From Armatimonadota bacterium (GTDB lineage: Bacteria > Armatimonadota > UBA5829): a stretch of DNA of 10,809 nt. Of this stretch, positions 1 through 6,715 are shown one piece after another (the first letter of the stretch is position 1; each line of letters begins with the position of its first letter). Below the pieces are notes generated by a model. That model was not told where the DNA came from, ran no database searches, and worked only from the letters and a program-made list of their open reading frames with translations. Both the position numbers and the translations under genes were made by a program. The stretch lies in contig JAOAGX010000028.1 of NCBI GenBank assembly GCA_026415535.1, forward strand, positions 1-10,809. The letters run 5' to 3'.

Positions 1-16
1 TGTGTATAAGAGACAG
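1..16. other. Tn5/Nextera mosaic-end adapter remnant (non-genomic)
   Basis: The first 16 bases, TGTGTATAAGAGACAG, equal the last 16 of the 19-base Tn5 mosaic end used in Nextera libraries. Read on the minus strand they begin CTGTCTCTTATACACA, which is the usual read-through adapter. They sit exactly at the contig edge and interrupt an open reading frame, so they are a sequencing artefact and not biology. Genomic sequence starts at about base 17. Confidence 0.95.
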
Positions 17-1231
17 GCTCAGCGTAGTGTTATCAACGCTGATAGCAACTTCGGGAGGAGTGGCATATGGAGCCATCAGCGGATCGCCGACAATTACAGT
101 CTTCCAGAACCCGAGTGGACAAGCAGCGTAAAAGCTCTCCGCCATATTATAACCCTTGGTGTAACGGTCGAAAAGGATCTCAGGACGAGTGGCATTGTTC
201 ACGAAAGGTTCAGACACGTACGCACCGGCTCCGCACAACCCGCATGCGGACAAATCGGCCATCAGCGGGGGGCGATTGGTATTTTGCGGATCTATAAACG
301 TGCTCCCGCTGTATGACCAGTAGCTATCTGCAATCGAACCCGGCACAAAAACGTTGCTAACGTATTTCTGGAAAGTGTACCCGACGTCGTGTGTAGCCCA
401 GCTAAAGTATCCCATCACCCCTCGTTGATTAGCCAAGAAATCCAAGCCCCCGTCAAAGCGAACCTCAAAACCTTTCTTGACCAGCAAATCATAGGCAGAA
501 GCAGTAGGTGTACCAAGGCGAAGGTTGGCTTTCTTGTACTCTCCGGAGTTAAACTGGCCACTGGCTTGCACTCTGTCAAGTACAAAAGCGCCGTCCAACG
601 CTGGACGACATGCGCGGTTAATCATGGCCTTTACCTGGTCAACAGTAAACGCATCCAGCCTTGTAACTAGGTAGAAGCGGTACTGCCTGCCGTTGTTCTT
701 GTCGATGAACGTGAGGTTATGCGACCAGGCAATCTCAGGAGCAGCAGTAGTCCATCTGGACGGCGCAATGGGACCATATGGGAATGGAAAGTAATCTTGT
801 ATGTCAGGGTGATCAACCGCCGTGAGGATGCTCGCGCTAGAGTAAGGCCCACTGCTTGACGGACGACCGTAGTCAACCTTTAGCGGAATGCCTTTGGTTA
901 GCACGATATAGTCGATATTGCCCGCCACCTGGGGCCTCATAAGAAACTGGCGGATTGGTTCTCTAATTCTGGTCTCGAACTCCTGCCAACCAACCAACTC
1001 GGCAGACGAACAGTTAATATAACAAATGTTCGAATCGGGAATACCTCTTGCCTGCTTGTAGTACAGGCCAATCTCGCGGGACTCAGGAGAATTGACTTCG
1101 ATAATGACCGCCACGTTGCGAGGTCCGCCGCCCGCCCACAGTGCTCTCGCGGCTAGAAGAGCAATCATCAGCAACACTAGAGCGGATCGATACAAACCGC
1201 GCGATAAAGCACGTCGCACGCCGACTAACAT
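2..1231 (-). CDS. TIGR03790 family secreted protein, 3' end missing
   Basis: An uninterrupted minus-strand frame of 410 codons runs from ATG at 1231 off the left edge with no stop. Residues 1-33 look like a Sec signal peptide: an Arg-rich start, a hydrophobic core SALVLLMIALLAA, and a likely cut after LWA. The mature part carries marks of the TIGR03790 family of uncharacterised bacterial proteins: NVAVIIEVNS then YYKQARGIPDSN (about 39-68), DYIVLTKGIPLKV (107-119), GYFSWATHD (274-282), GSIADSYWS (298-306), YVSEPF (338-343), and AESFYAACPLGFWKTVIVGD then PLMAPY (364-389). Function is unknown; some relatives carry PEP-CTERM sorting signals. After APY, PPEVAISVDNTT suggests the start of a further beta-rich domain. 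Residues 406-410 (LSLIH) are adapter. ATG 1231 is preferred over in-frame ATG 1303 because it has an AGGGGGTG Shine-Dalgarno 5 nt upstream and gives a compact signal peptide. Confidence 0.88.
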   Translation of the reverse strand, partial: MLVGVRRALSRGLYRSALVLLMIALLAARALWAGGGPRNVAVIIEVNSPESREIGLYYKQARGIPDSNICYINCSSAELVGWQEFETRIREPIRQFLMRPQVAGNIDYIVLTKGIPLKVDYGRPSSSGPYSSASILTAVDHPDIQDYFPFPYGPIAPSRWTTAAPEIAWSHNLTFIDKNNGRQYRFYLVTRLDAFTVDQVKAMINRACRPALDGAFVLDRVQASGQFNSGEYKKANLRLGTPTASAYDLLVKKGFEVRFDGGLDFLANQRGVMGYFSWATHDVGYTFQKYVSNVFVPGSIADSYWSYSGSTFIDPQNTNRPPLMADLSACGLCGAGAYVSEPFVNNATRPEILFDRYTKGYNMAESFYAACPLGFWKTVIVGDPLMAPYATPPEVAISVDNTTLSLSLIH

Positions 1232-1709
1232 CGAACCACCCCCTATGACTCCTTTCCTGGACCCGACGTATGATGCCGCTCCAGGTGTGTCTTCGCCGAG
1301 CATGGTCGGACATTATCGAAGAACTACACGGACCAGGAGTCCACTTCCGAAGGCGACGTGTGGCAATTCAACACTACAGGAGATTCTTACCGATGTTCGG
1401 AATAACAAGTTCAGGATGCGCCACTCGTGCCACAGCCGAAACCCGCCCGCGAAACTAAACAGCCACAACAACGCCTTCGTGATTCCTGCCGCACGCTCTT
1501 ATAGTATGATATACAAGCGGCGGCTTTTGTCAAGTGGTTTACGACGTCGAACAACCTGCTAATCCACAAATCAGGTATATTTACTTATCGCAAAGTGGTA
1601 ACTAATTGCGAAACTGGCATCACATTGGGATTCACGTTTCTTTTGAAGGAAAGCGACAAATCAAGCCAAAGTTAGGAATACGATCTAGCGTCCAGATAAA
1701 CAGCCGGAG
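1232..1709. other. 478-base spacer between divergent genes
   Basis: This spacer separates the start of the TIGR03790 gene (minus) from the GH2 gene (plus). It holds a good minus-strand promoter at 1506-1533, an 8-base palindrome CGACGTCG at 1542-1549 just upstream of that promoter's -35 box, and two similar 12-13 base stretches at 1587-1598 and 1605-1617. I found no convincing protein gene: the frames here either overlap the secreted gene or lack ribosome sites and family resemblance. I could not pick a confident plus-strand promoter for the GH2 gene. Confidence 0.6.
1506..1533 (-). promoter_or_regulatory. Predicted sigma-70 promoter for the TIGR03790 gene
   Basis: On the minus strand there is a perfect -35 TTGACA (1533-1528), a 16-base spacer, and a -10 TATCAT (1511-1506, five of six matches to TATAAT). 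Transcription would start near 1499, leaving a leader of about 268 bases before ATG 1231. No experiment supports it; the call rests on the match to consensus and the orientation toward the gene. Confidence 0.6.
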
Positions 1710-1713
1710 GTGA
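1706..1713 (+). promoter_or_regulatory. Shine-Dalgarno that decides the GH2 start
   Basis: GGAGGTGA is complementary to the 3' end of 16S rRNA and lies 5 nt before TTG at 1719. The in-frame GTG at 1710 is inside this Shine-Dalgarno and has no proper site of its own, so TTG 1719 is the more likely start. Confidence 0.75.
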
Positions 1714-1718
1714 CAGAT

Positions 1719-4040
1719 TTGGACTTTCGCCATAACCAGGATTCCATCGATCTGTCAGGTCAGTGGTCATTCACTTACAGCGACGGACCCACAGATCTGC
1801 TCTTCAGTTCGCAAAAGGACATAGAGTCGGCCAAGTATCCAATATACCCCTGCTCTGTTCCGGGTAATTTCGAGCTCGATCTCTTCGCAAACGGGATCGT
1901 TGATGAGCCATTCTACAGTATGAACATCTCGCGGCTTACAAAGTACGAAAGATCACATGTATGGTACTTTCGCAACTTTGAAGCATCAGAAAAACCAGGG
2001 TTCGACGCTGAATTAGTTTTCGAGGGTGTCGACTGTTTCGCAGACATCTACCTCAACAGCGAACAGGTTGCTTCGACCGACAATATGCTCATCGAGCATG
2101 TGGTGTGCATAAACGGTCGCCTACGCGGCAACAACGAGCTATTGGTTCACATCCGACCAGCTGTAGAAGAAGCCAAAAAGTTCGACTATCCACCTTATGT
2201 CTTCGCGGTTGGAGATTTCATGGAATCCTTGTATGTTCGAAAGGCCCCGCATATGTATGGCTGGGACATAATGCCACGTGCAGTCTCGGCTGGTATATGG
2301 AGACCGGTTAAACTGAGGTACAGGCCGATCGAAAGGATCGAAACTGTCTACCTCGAAAATGAAAGTATTTCTCCCGACGGAAGCATCGCACATCTTGTTT
2401 TGCACTATACAACAAGAATTGCCAGAGATCCCAATGACCTATATGAGGTTACCATCGATGGTGTTTGTGGCAACTCCCGGTTTTCCGCAAAGAAGAAAAC
2501 CGGTGCGATCGGCGGCCGCATTTCTTGTATCGTGCACGAACCAAAACTCTGGTGGGTCAGAGGAAGAGGAGAACCCAACCTCTACGACGTAGTGGTCAGG
2601 CTGCTGAAAAACGGGCGCGAAATTGACCGACTGACCTTCACGCACGGAATCAAGCGCGTGGAACTAGCTAGGACCAGCACTACCGACATGCTGGGAAACG
2701 GAGAGTTCTGCTTCAAGCTCAACGGCGAAAAGGTGTTCGCGCTTGGAACGAATTGGGTACCGGTAGATGCGTACCACTCACGCGATGTTCAAAGGTTGCC
2801 GCACATACTAGAAATGGTTGAAGACATTGGCTGCAACTTCATCCGCTGTTGGGGCGGAAACGTCTACGAAAACGACCTATTCTACGACTTCTGCGACCGA
2901 CACGGCATTATGGTTTGGCAAGACTTCGCAATGGCATGCTCTTATCCACCACAAGACGAAGAGCATCAGAAAAGAATCGCTCGCGAGGTACGAGCAGTTG
3001 CCAGACGTCTCCGACAGCACGCGTGCCTAGCGCTGTGGAGCGGCGACAACGAAATTGATGTTGCCGTTGCCGCGTTAAGACGCGACCCAAACAAAAACGT
3101 TTTGACCAGAAAAGTAATCCCGGACGTCCTGCGCGAAGAGGATTGGGTAACGCCGTACATACCCAGTTCGCCCTATATTGACGAGGAATCATTCAAACAC
3201 GGTTGGGATTTTATCTCTGAGAACCATCTTTGGGGACCCAGAGATTACTACAAAGGAGACTACTACAAAAATGCCGTATGTCACTTCGCCAGCGAGATAG
3301 GCTATCACGGTTGTCCCCATCCAGAATCCATCCGCAAGTTCATTTCCCACGAAAAACTCTGGCCGTATCAGGACAACGAAGAATGGTTGCTGCACTCTAC
3401 ATCGCCACTTCCAGGAGTGGACTTGTTCGACTACCGTGTGGAACTGATGGCCAACCAGATAAGGGAGCTTTTTGGACAGATTCCAGACAATCTTGAGGAT
3501 TTCGCCTTCGCCAGCCAGGCGTCTCAGGCTGAAGCAAAAAAGTTCTTCATCGAAATGTTCCGCATGGGTAAGTGGCGACGTACCGGCATTATTTGGTGGA
3601 ACCTGATGGACGGATGGCCGCAGTTTTCGGATGCAGTTGTTGACTACTACTTCCGCAAAAAACTTGCTTACGAATTCATCAAGCGTTCCCAACAGCCATT
3701 GCTACTTGCATTACGTGAGCCCCAAGGCTGGAGGCAAGAGCTGGTCGCTTGTAATGACACTCGGGAAGATATCGAGCTAAGCTACAAAGTCACGGATCTC
3801 GACACAGCTGAGGTCGTAACAGAGGGTGAGGGAAGAGCAACAGCAGATGCGGTAACCATGCTTAACCACATTCAGTACTCGAGCGCATGGCAAAAGTTCT
3901 ATCTGATCGAGTGGAATAGTGCAAAATGGAACGGGGTTAACCACTACCTACTCGGAAGCCCTCCGTTCGACTTGGAACGCTATCGAAGATGGCTCGAAAA
4001 AGCAGGGTTTGTACATCATGATCGGCTGCAATGTAATTGA
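1719..4040 (+). CDS. Glycoside hydrolase family 2, probable beta-mannosidase
   Basis: Predicted retaining exo-glycosidase that removes terminal beta-linked mannose from oligosaccharides; no signal peptide is seen, so it probably acts in the cytoplasm. Of 773 residues, the N-terminal part is a GH2 sugar-binding beta-sandwich (starting DLSGQWSFTYSDG), followed by an Ig-like domain and a TIM barrel. The barrel carries the mannosidase-like run IRCWGGNVYENDLFYDFCDR followed by HGIMVWQDFAMAC. The acid/base Glu is predicted in WSGDNEID (Glu445) and the nucleophile in ASEIGYHG (Glu526). It is somewhat shorter than common beta-mannosidases of about 820-870 residues. A frame extension to GTG 1710 would add three residues, but the Shine-Dalgarno favours TTG 1719. 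It converges on yraN with only 34 bases between and diverges from the secreted gene. GH2 membership is sure; specificity for mannose over glucosamine or galactose is inferred from barrel motifs. Confidence 0.85.
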   Translation: MDFRHNQDSIDLSGQWSFTYSDGPTDLLFSSQKDIESAKYPIYPCSVPGNFELDLFANGIVDEPFYSMNISRLTKYERSHVWYFRNFEASEKPGFDAELVFEGVDCFADIYLNSEQVASTDNMLIEHVVCINGRLRGNNELLVHIRPAVEEAKKFDYPPYVFAVGDFMESLYVRKAPHMYGWDIMPRAVSAGIWRPVKLRYRPIERIETVYLENESISPDGSIAHLVLHYTTRIARDPNDLYEVTIDGVCGNSRFSAKKKTGAIGGRISCIVHEPKLWWVRGRGEPNLYDVVVRLLKNGREIDRLTFTHGIKRVELARTSTTDMLGNGEFCFKLNGEKVFALGTNWVPVDAYHSRDVQRLPHILEMVEDIGCNFIRCWGGNVYENDLFYDFCDRHGIMVWQDFAMACSYPPQDEEHQKRIAREVRAVARRLRQHACLALWSGDNEIDVAVAALRRDPNKNVLTRKVIPDVLREEDWVTPYIPSSPYIDEESFKHGWDFISENHLWGPRDYYKGDYYKNAVCHFASEIGYHGCPHPESIRKFISHEKLWPYQDNEEWLLHSTSPLPGVDLFDYRVELMANQIRELFGQIPDNLEDFAFASQASQAEAKKFFIEMFRMGKWRRTGIIWWNLMDGWPQFSDAVVDYYFRKKLAYEFIKRSQQPLLLALREPQGWRQELVACNDTREDIELSYKVTDLDTAEVVTEGEGRATADAVTMLNHIQYSSAWQKFYLIEWNSAKWNGVNHYLLGSPPFDLERYRRWLEKAGFVHHDRLQCN

Positions 4041-4074
4041 TCGTAGAACCACAAGCTGCCAAATGTAACATTGC

Positions 4075-4440
4075 CTATACGCAGAACGCATCGCGAATGA
4101 CTTGGCTTACTCGTAGCCTTCCTTCGCACACGCCGACCTCGACAACATCAAACCGACAATTTACGTCGGTGAGGTTCTTCTCGTCGAGATAGCTTTGGGC
4201 TGCAGCCGCAATTCTCGCGCGCTTGGTTGCAGTGATCGACTCCGCCGGTGAACCGAAGGTGTGCGTGCGCTTGCATCTAACCTCAACAAAAACTAATGAG
4301 CCGGACTCCTCGGCCACAAAATCGATCTCGCCCGATCGGCAACGGTAGTTGGAGGCGATGATGCGGTAACCAAGTCTGCCGAGCTCGGCCGCAGCAGCAA
4401 CCTCGGCACTTCGACCTATCCTAGACCTGGCAGACGGCAA
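4075..4440 (-). CDS. yraN: YraN/UPF0102 family nuclease-like protein
   Basis: A 121-residue protein of the UPF0102 family, which has a restriction-endonuclease-like fold; its cellular role is not firmly known, though neighbourhood suggests nucleic-acid processing. Visible family marks are IGRSAE near the start, LGYRIIASNYRCRSGEIDFV, and VFVEVRCKR. The Glu and Asp of GEID and the Glu of FVEVR correspond to the predicted metal-binding residues. The start is TTG at 4440, preceded by AAAGGA 7 nt upstream, and overlaps the end of rnhB by 25 nt, so translation is probably coupled. It is the last gene of the minus-strand run and ends 34 bases from the convergent GH2 gene; no clear hairpin-plus-T terminator is visible there. 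Confidence 0.9.
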   Translation of the reverse strand: MPSARSRIGRSAEVAAAAELGRLGYRIIASNYRCRSGEIDFVAEESGSLVFVEVRCKRTHTFGSPAESITATKRARIAAAAQSYLDEKNLTDVNCRFDVVEVGVCEGRLRVSQVIRDAFCV

Positions 4441-5126
4441 CTGCGCATCCTTTCAGCCACAGGAGCAAACGACTTACGATGGCACGGACAGGGGCCTAGG
4501 CTTTCAATCGCAGCAAGGTGCGCCTTAGTACAGTAGCCCTTGTGCTCGGCAAAGCCGTAGCCGGGGTAACGCTGATCGAGATCTAGCATTATTCTGTCTC
4601 TTGTAACCTTTGCAACTATCGAGGCTGCCATTATCGAAACGCTCTTGCGGTCTCCCTTGACTATCGCCAATGACGGAGCAGGCAGATCAGGCACAGGAAG
4701 CCCGTCAATCAGAACGAAGTCAAAAGAAGTGCTCAAATCATCAAGCGCTGCCCTCATCGCGCGGTGAGACGCTCGCAGTATGTTGATCTCATCAATCACG
4801 TCGGGCCCGACCACACCGATTCCAATGGCTTTCGCCTCGCGCACAATCCGATCGAAGGCGACCTCGCGGTCAGCTGGAGTCATCGTCTTGGAATCTCGGA
4901 TGCCAGCGCTGTCGAAGTTTTCGGGAAGCATCACTGCCGCTGCCACAACCGGTCCGGCAAGTGGCCCTCTGCCAGCCTCGTCTACACCAACAATCCCGAC
5001 GTGACCGTCTTGGCGAGCGGTGTTTTCGTAGAACCAGTGATCCTGACCGGGCTGAAATGCAGTTGGGCTGGAGAACTGAAGATGTGGAAAAGTGATCTCT
5101 ACTCTCAGATCTTCGCTCTTTGTCAT
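4416..5126 (-). CDS. rnhB: Ribonuclease HII
   Basis: Cuts the RNA strand of RNA-DNA hybrids and nicks at single ribonucleotides in DNA, starting their repair. With the start at 5126 it has 236 residues. Motifs in order: GVDEAGRGPLAGPV (47-60, catalytic Asp49 and Glu50), RDSK (78-80), VLIDG (Asp141), KGD (Asp159), SIMAASIVAKVTRDR (164-178), YPGYGFAEHKGY (187-198), and GPCPCHRKSF (211-220). The four acidic residues of the DEDD site are all present. The frame stays open back to 5351, but that part lies over lepB in another frame and resembles nothing. Candidate starts are ATG 5126 and ATG 5147; neither has a strong Shine-Dalgarno, and 5126 is the shorter and closer to family length. It lies 41 bases after lepB and overlaps yraN. 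Confidence 0.93.
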   Translation of the reverse strand: MTKSEDLRVEITFPHLQFSSPTAFQPGQDHWFYENTARQDGHVGIVGVDEAGRGPLAGPVVAAAVMLPENFDSAGIRDSKTMTPADREVAFDRIVREAKAIGIGVVGPDVIDEINILRASHRAMRAALDDLSTSFDFVLIDGLPVPDLPAPSLAIVKGDRKSVSIMAASIVAKVTRDRIMLDLDQRYPGYGFAEHKGYCTKAHLAAIESLGPCPCHRKSFAPVAERMRSCRLPGLG

Positions 5127-5167
5127 TAACCACCCGCTACCAGCCATCGGCTCTATCAGCTCCGTCT

Positions 5168-6139
5168 CTACCTGACCCATCTGATGCGAGTGACAGGCCA
5201 GAAGACAAACATAGCTTTGCCGAGAACACGTTTGCGGTCCAAAAGACCCCAGAAGCGAGCGTCGTTCGAATCGTTGCGGTTGTCGCCCATTACAAGGAGT
5301 TTGCCTTTGGGTATTTTGACGTAATGAACTCCGTTTTTCGTGACTATCCATTTGGGATTCGTCATTCTTGGCCCTGAAAGCAACGGGTACTCCATGTCCG
5401 GGTCTTCGGCGGTGTAAGGCTCATTAATAGCCTTTCCGTTGATGTAGACCTTTCCCGGTACGACTTTGACTCTGGCATTGGGTTCCCCAACAGCAGCAGC
5501 GATCTCGGAATTGCTCACCAACCTTCCGTCTACAAGAACTTTACCGTTACTGAGTTTGACCTTGCCCGGCCCGTTCGGGGTAGCAAATCCGTGCAATACG
5601 CTTTCTAGATAGCGATGGCCGTACTGCGTCTGTCCAACAATGACATACCCCGGCGTAACCCTTACAAGATCACCCGGCACGCCGATGACGCGTTTTATGA
5701 AGTCCTTTTCTCTACGCTTGCACTCTCTTTTTATGAACTCCTCGCGTTCAGCACCCTCTAGGCCGCGCTCGTCGGCCTCTGCAATTACCTGCTCTTTGAC
5801 ATCGGGGGTAGCCTCTATAGGCGCTTTGAAGACAATAACATCGCCTAACTTCGGCTCCCGAAAACGGTAGACGAGCTTATTCACGAGAATATGGTCGTGA
5901 ATCATGAGAGTCGGCTCCATTGAAGCCGACGGTATGAAGAACGCCTGGACGAAAAACGGCCTGATAACCAAGAATACCAGGCCCATCGCCACTGCGAGCG
6001 ACTCTGCAAACTCGGCTATCGACTTAGCGATCGCATACTTTTTCTGCTTGAGCAACAGCCAGCGCAGAATTAGCAGTACTACGATCGTTATGATAACTGT
6101 GGGAATGCTGAGATTGGCTAGCCGTTCGGTTATGCTCAT
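5168..6139 (-). CDS. lepB: Signal peptidase I
   Basis: Membrane serine protease that removes signal peptides from exported proteins at the outer face of the cytoplasmic membrane. Of 323 residues, hydrophobic segments lie at about 11-31 and 43-70, so the catalytic part follows two possible membrane passes. Box B is IPSASMEPTL with catalytic Ser73; box C is LGDVIVF (98-104); box D is FIKRVIGVPGD with catalytic Lys149; box E is GDNRNDSNDARFWG (285-298). Between boxes C and D is a charged, probably helical segment (about 108-146), and a further stretch lies at about 162-235, making it larger than the compact Gram-positive type. ATG overlaps the rplS stop as ATGA, a sign of coupled translation. 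It would process proteins such as the secreted TIGR03790 product in the same window. Confidence 0.95.
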   Translation of the reverse strand: MSITERLANLSIPTVIITIVVLLILRWLLLKQKKYAIAKSIAEFAESLAVAMGLVFLVIRPFFVQAFFIPSASMEPTLMIHDHILVNKLVYRFREPKLGDVIVFKAPIEATPDVKEQVIAEADERGLEGAEREEFIKRECKRREKDFIKRVIGVPGDLVRVTPGYVIVGQTQYGHRYLESVLHGFATPNGPGKVKLSNGKVLVDGRLVSNSEIAAAVGEPNARVKVVPGKVYINGKAINEPYTAEDPDMEYPLLSGPRMTNPKWIVTKNGVHYVKIPKGKLLVMGDNRNDSNDARFWGLLDRKRVLGKAMFVFWPVTRIRWVR

Positions 6140-6492
6140 CTCGCGTCCTGGCGTTCCTTAACCTTCGTAGCCTTGCCAACTCTCTGGCGCAGGTAGTAAA
6201 GCTTGGCCCTACGAACCGATCCCTTGCGCACCACCTCGATTTTCGCGATGCGCGGCGAGTGGAGCATGAAAGTGCGCTCTACACCGATGCCGTGAGATAT
6301 CTTGCGCACCGTAAACGACTCGCGTACTCCACCGCCTTTCTTGCCGATAACGGTACCTTCGAACACCTGTATGCGTTCCTTGCCACCTTCAATAACACGG
6401 GTGTGAACACGCACAGTGTCTCCCGGCCCGAACTCGGGCGTGTCAACTCTTAGCTGTTCGAACTCGATTTGCTCAATTAGATTCTGCATCAT
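6136..6492 (-). CDS. rplS: 50S ribosomal protein L19
   Basis: Structural protein of the large ribosomal subunit, at the interface with the 30S subunit. The 118 residues match family length and sequence: FGPGDTVRVHTRVIEGGKER, QVFEGTVIGKKG, SFTVRKISHGIGVERTF, HSPRIAKIEVVRKGSVRRAK, LYYLRQRVGKATKVKE. There are two adjacent ATG codons, 6492 and 6489. The AGGAG at 6500-6496 is 3 nt from the first and 6 nt from the second, so the second may be the main start; the difference is one Met. It follows the repeat-bearing gap after trmD and overlaps lepB by 4 nt. Confidence 0.97.
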   Translation of the reverse strand: MMQNLIEQIEFEQLRVDTPEFGPGDTVRVHTRVIEGGKERIQVFEGTVIGKKGGGVRESFTVRKISHGIGVERTFMLHSPRIAKIEVVRKGSVRRAKLYYLRQRVGKATKVKERQDAR

Positions 6493-6536
6493 ACTCTCCT
6501 GTTCGGAAGATAAGTGCGCATCCTTGTGAATTAGAT

Positions 6537-6569
6537 GACGTATGTCATCCTAGCGACGTATGTCATCCT
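6537..6569. repeat. Tandem 15-base direct repeat
   Basis: GACGTATGTCATCCT occurs at 6537-6551 and again at 6555-6569, exact copies with an 18-base period (AGC between). The second copy runs into the left arm of the hairpin repeat at 6562, so the first looks like a partial duplication of the repeat's edge. Confidence 0.9.
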
Positions 6570-6625
6570 GAGCGAAGCGAAGGATCAAGCGTAGCGTCGA
6601 GACTCTTCACCTAGCTCAGAATGAC
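6562..6625. repeat. REP/MITE-like inverted repeat in the trmD-rplS gap
   Basis: Two 25-base arms (6562-6586 and 6601-6625) match as an inverted repeat at 19 of 25 positions, around a 14-base loop. The left arm begins GTCATCCTGAGCGAAGCGAA, and the right arm, read in reverse complement, begins GTCATTCTGAGCTAGGTGAA. In RNA copied from the minus strand, four of the six mismatches become G-U pairs, giving about 23 of 25 paired. The core GTCATTCTGAGCGAAGCGAA type is a short repeat I recognise as recurring between genes in many bacterial genomes. No T-run follows in the operon direction, so it is not a standard terminator; it may affect mRNA stability or be a relic of a non-autonomous element. Confidence 0.85.
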
Positions 6626-6715
6626 GCGATGCTTGGAACTGTTACCAAAGACTGTCTCAACTTACATTCAGAACAACCAGAAGTATATAAAGGTCTCCGG
6701 TACTCTGGTTCAGTA

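Noticed and set aside
2..316. Plus-strand frames at 2-316, 67-297 and 389-670
   Set aside because: They lie opposite the continuous TIGR03790 frame, have no ribosome sites and no family resemblance, and the first begins inside adapter.
17..1231. Idea that the TIGR03790 protein is a gingipain/caspase-like protease
   Set aside because: His281-Asp282 and the CGLC stretch (330-333) invite it, but I see no dependable His-Cys dyad and know of none conserved in the family.
1304..1312. Longer secreted-protein form from in-frame ATG 1303
   Set aside because: It would place 24 polar residues before the signal peptide and lacks a Shine-Dalgarno, whereas ATG 1231 has one. The frame is closed by TAA at 1315-1313.
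1083..1562. Minus frame 1083-1313 and plus frame 1092-1562 near the divergent spacer
   Set aside because: The first is an out-of-frame copy over the signal-peptide region of the secreted gene; the second runs antisense to it and into the spacer. Both have Arg/Thr/Ser-rich shadow composition and no good start site.
3189..3692. 167-codon minus-strand frame inside the GH2 gene
   Set aside because: Antisense to the catalytic barrel of a clear GH2 protein; no resemblance to any family.
4041..4074. Bidirectional terminator between GH2 and yraN
   Set aside because: Only 34 bases, with no stable GC-rich stem or T-run that I can see.
5127..5351. Extended N-terminus of RNase HII reaching into lepB
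   Set aside because: The first 75 codons mostly overlap lepB in another frame and look like its shadow; only ATG 5147 remains as a possible alternative.
6562..6625. Reading the hairpin repeat as a Rho-independent terminator of trmD
   Set aside because: The stem is long and imperfect and no T-run follows on the minus strand; downstream sequence is the direct-repeat pair.
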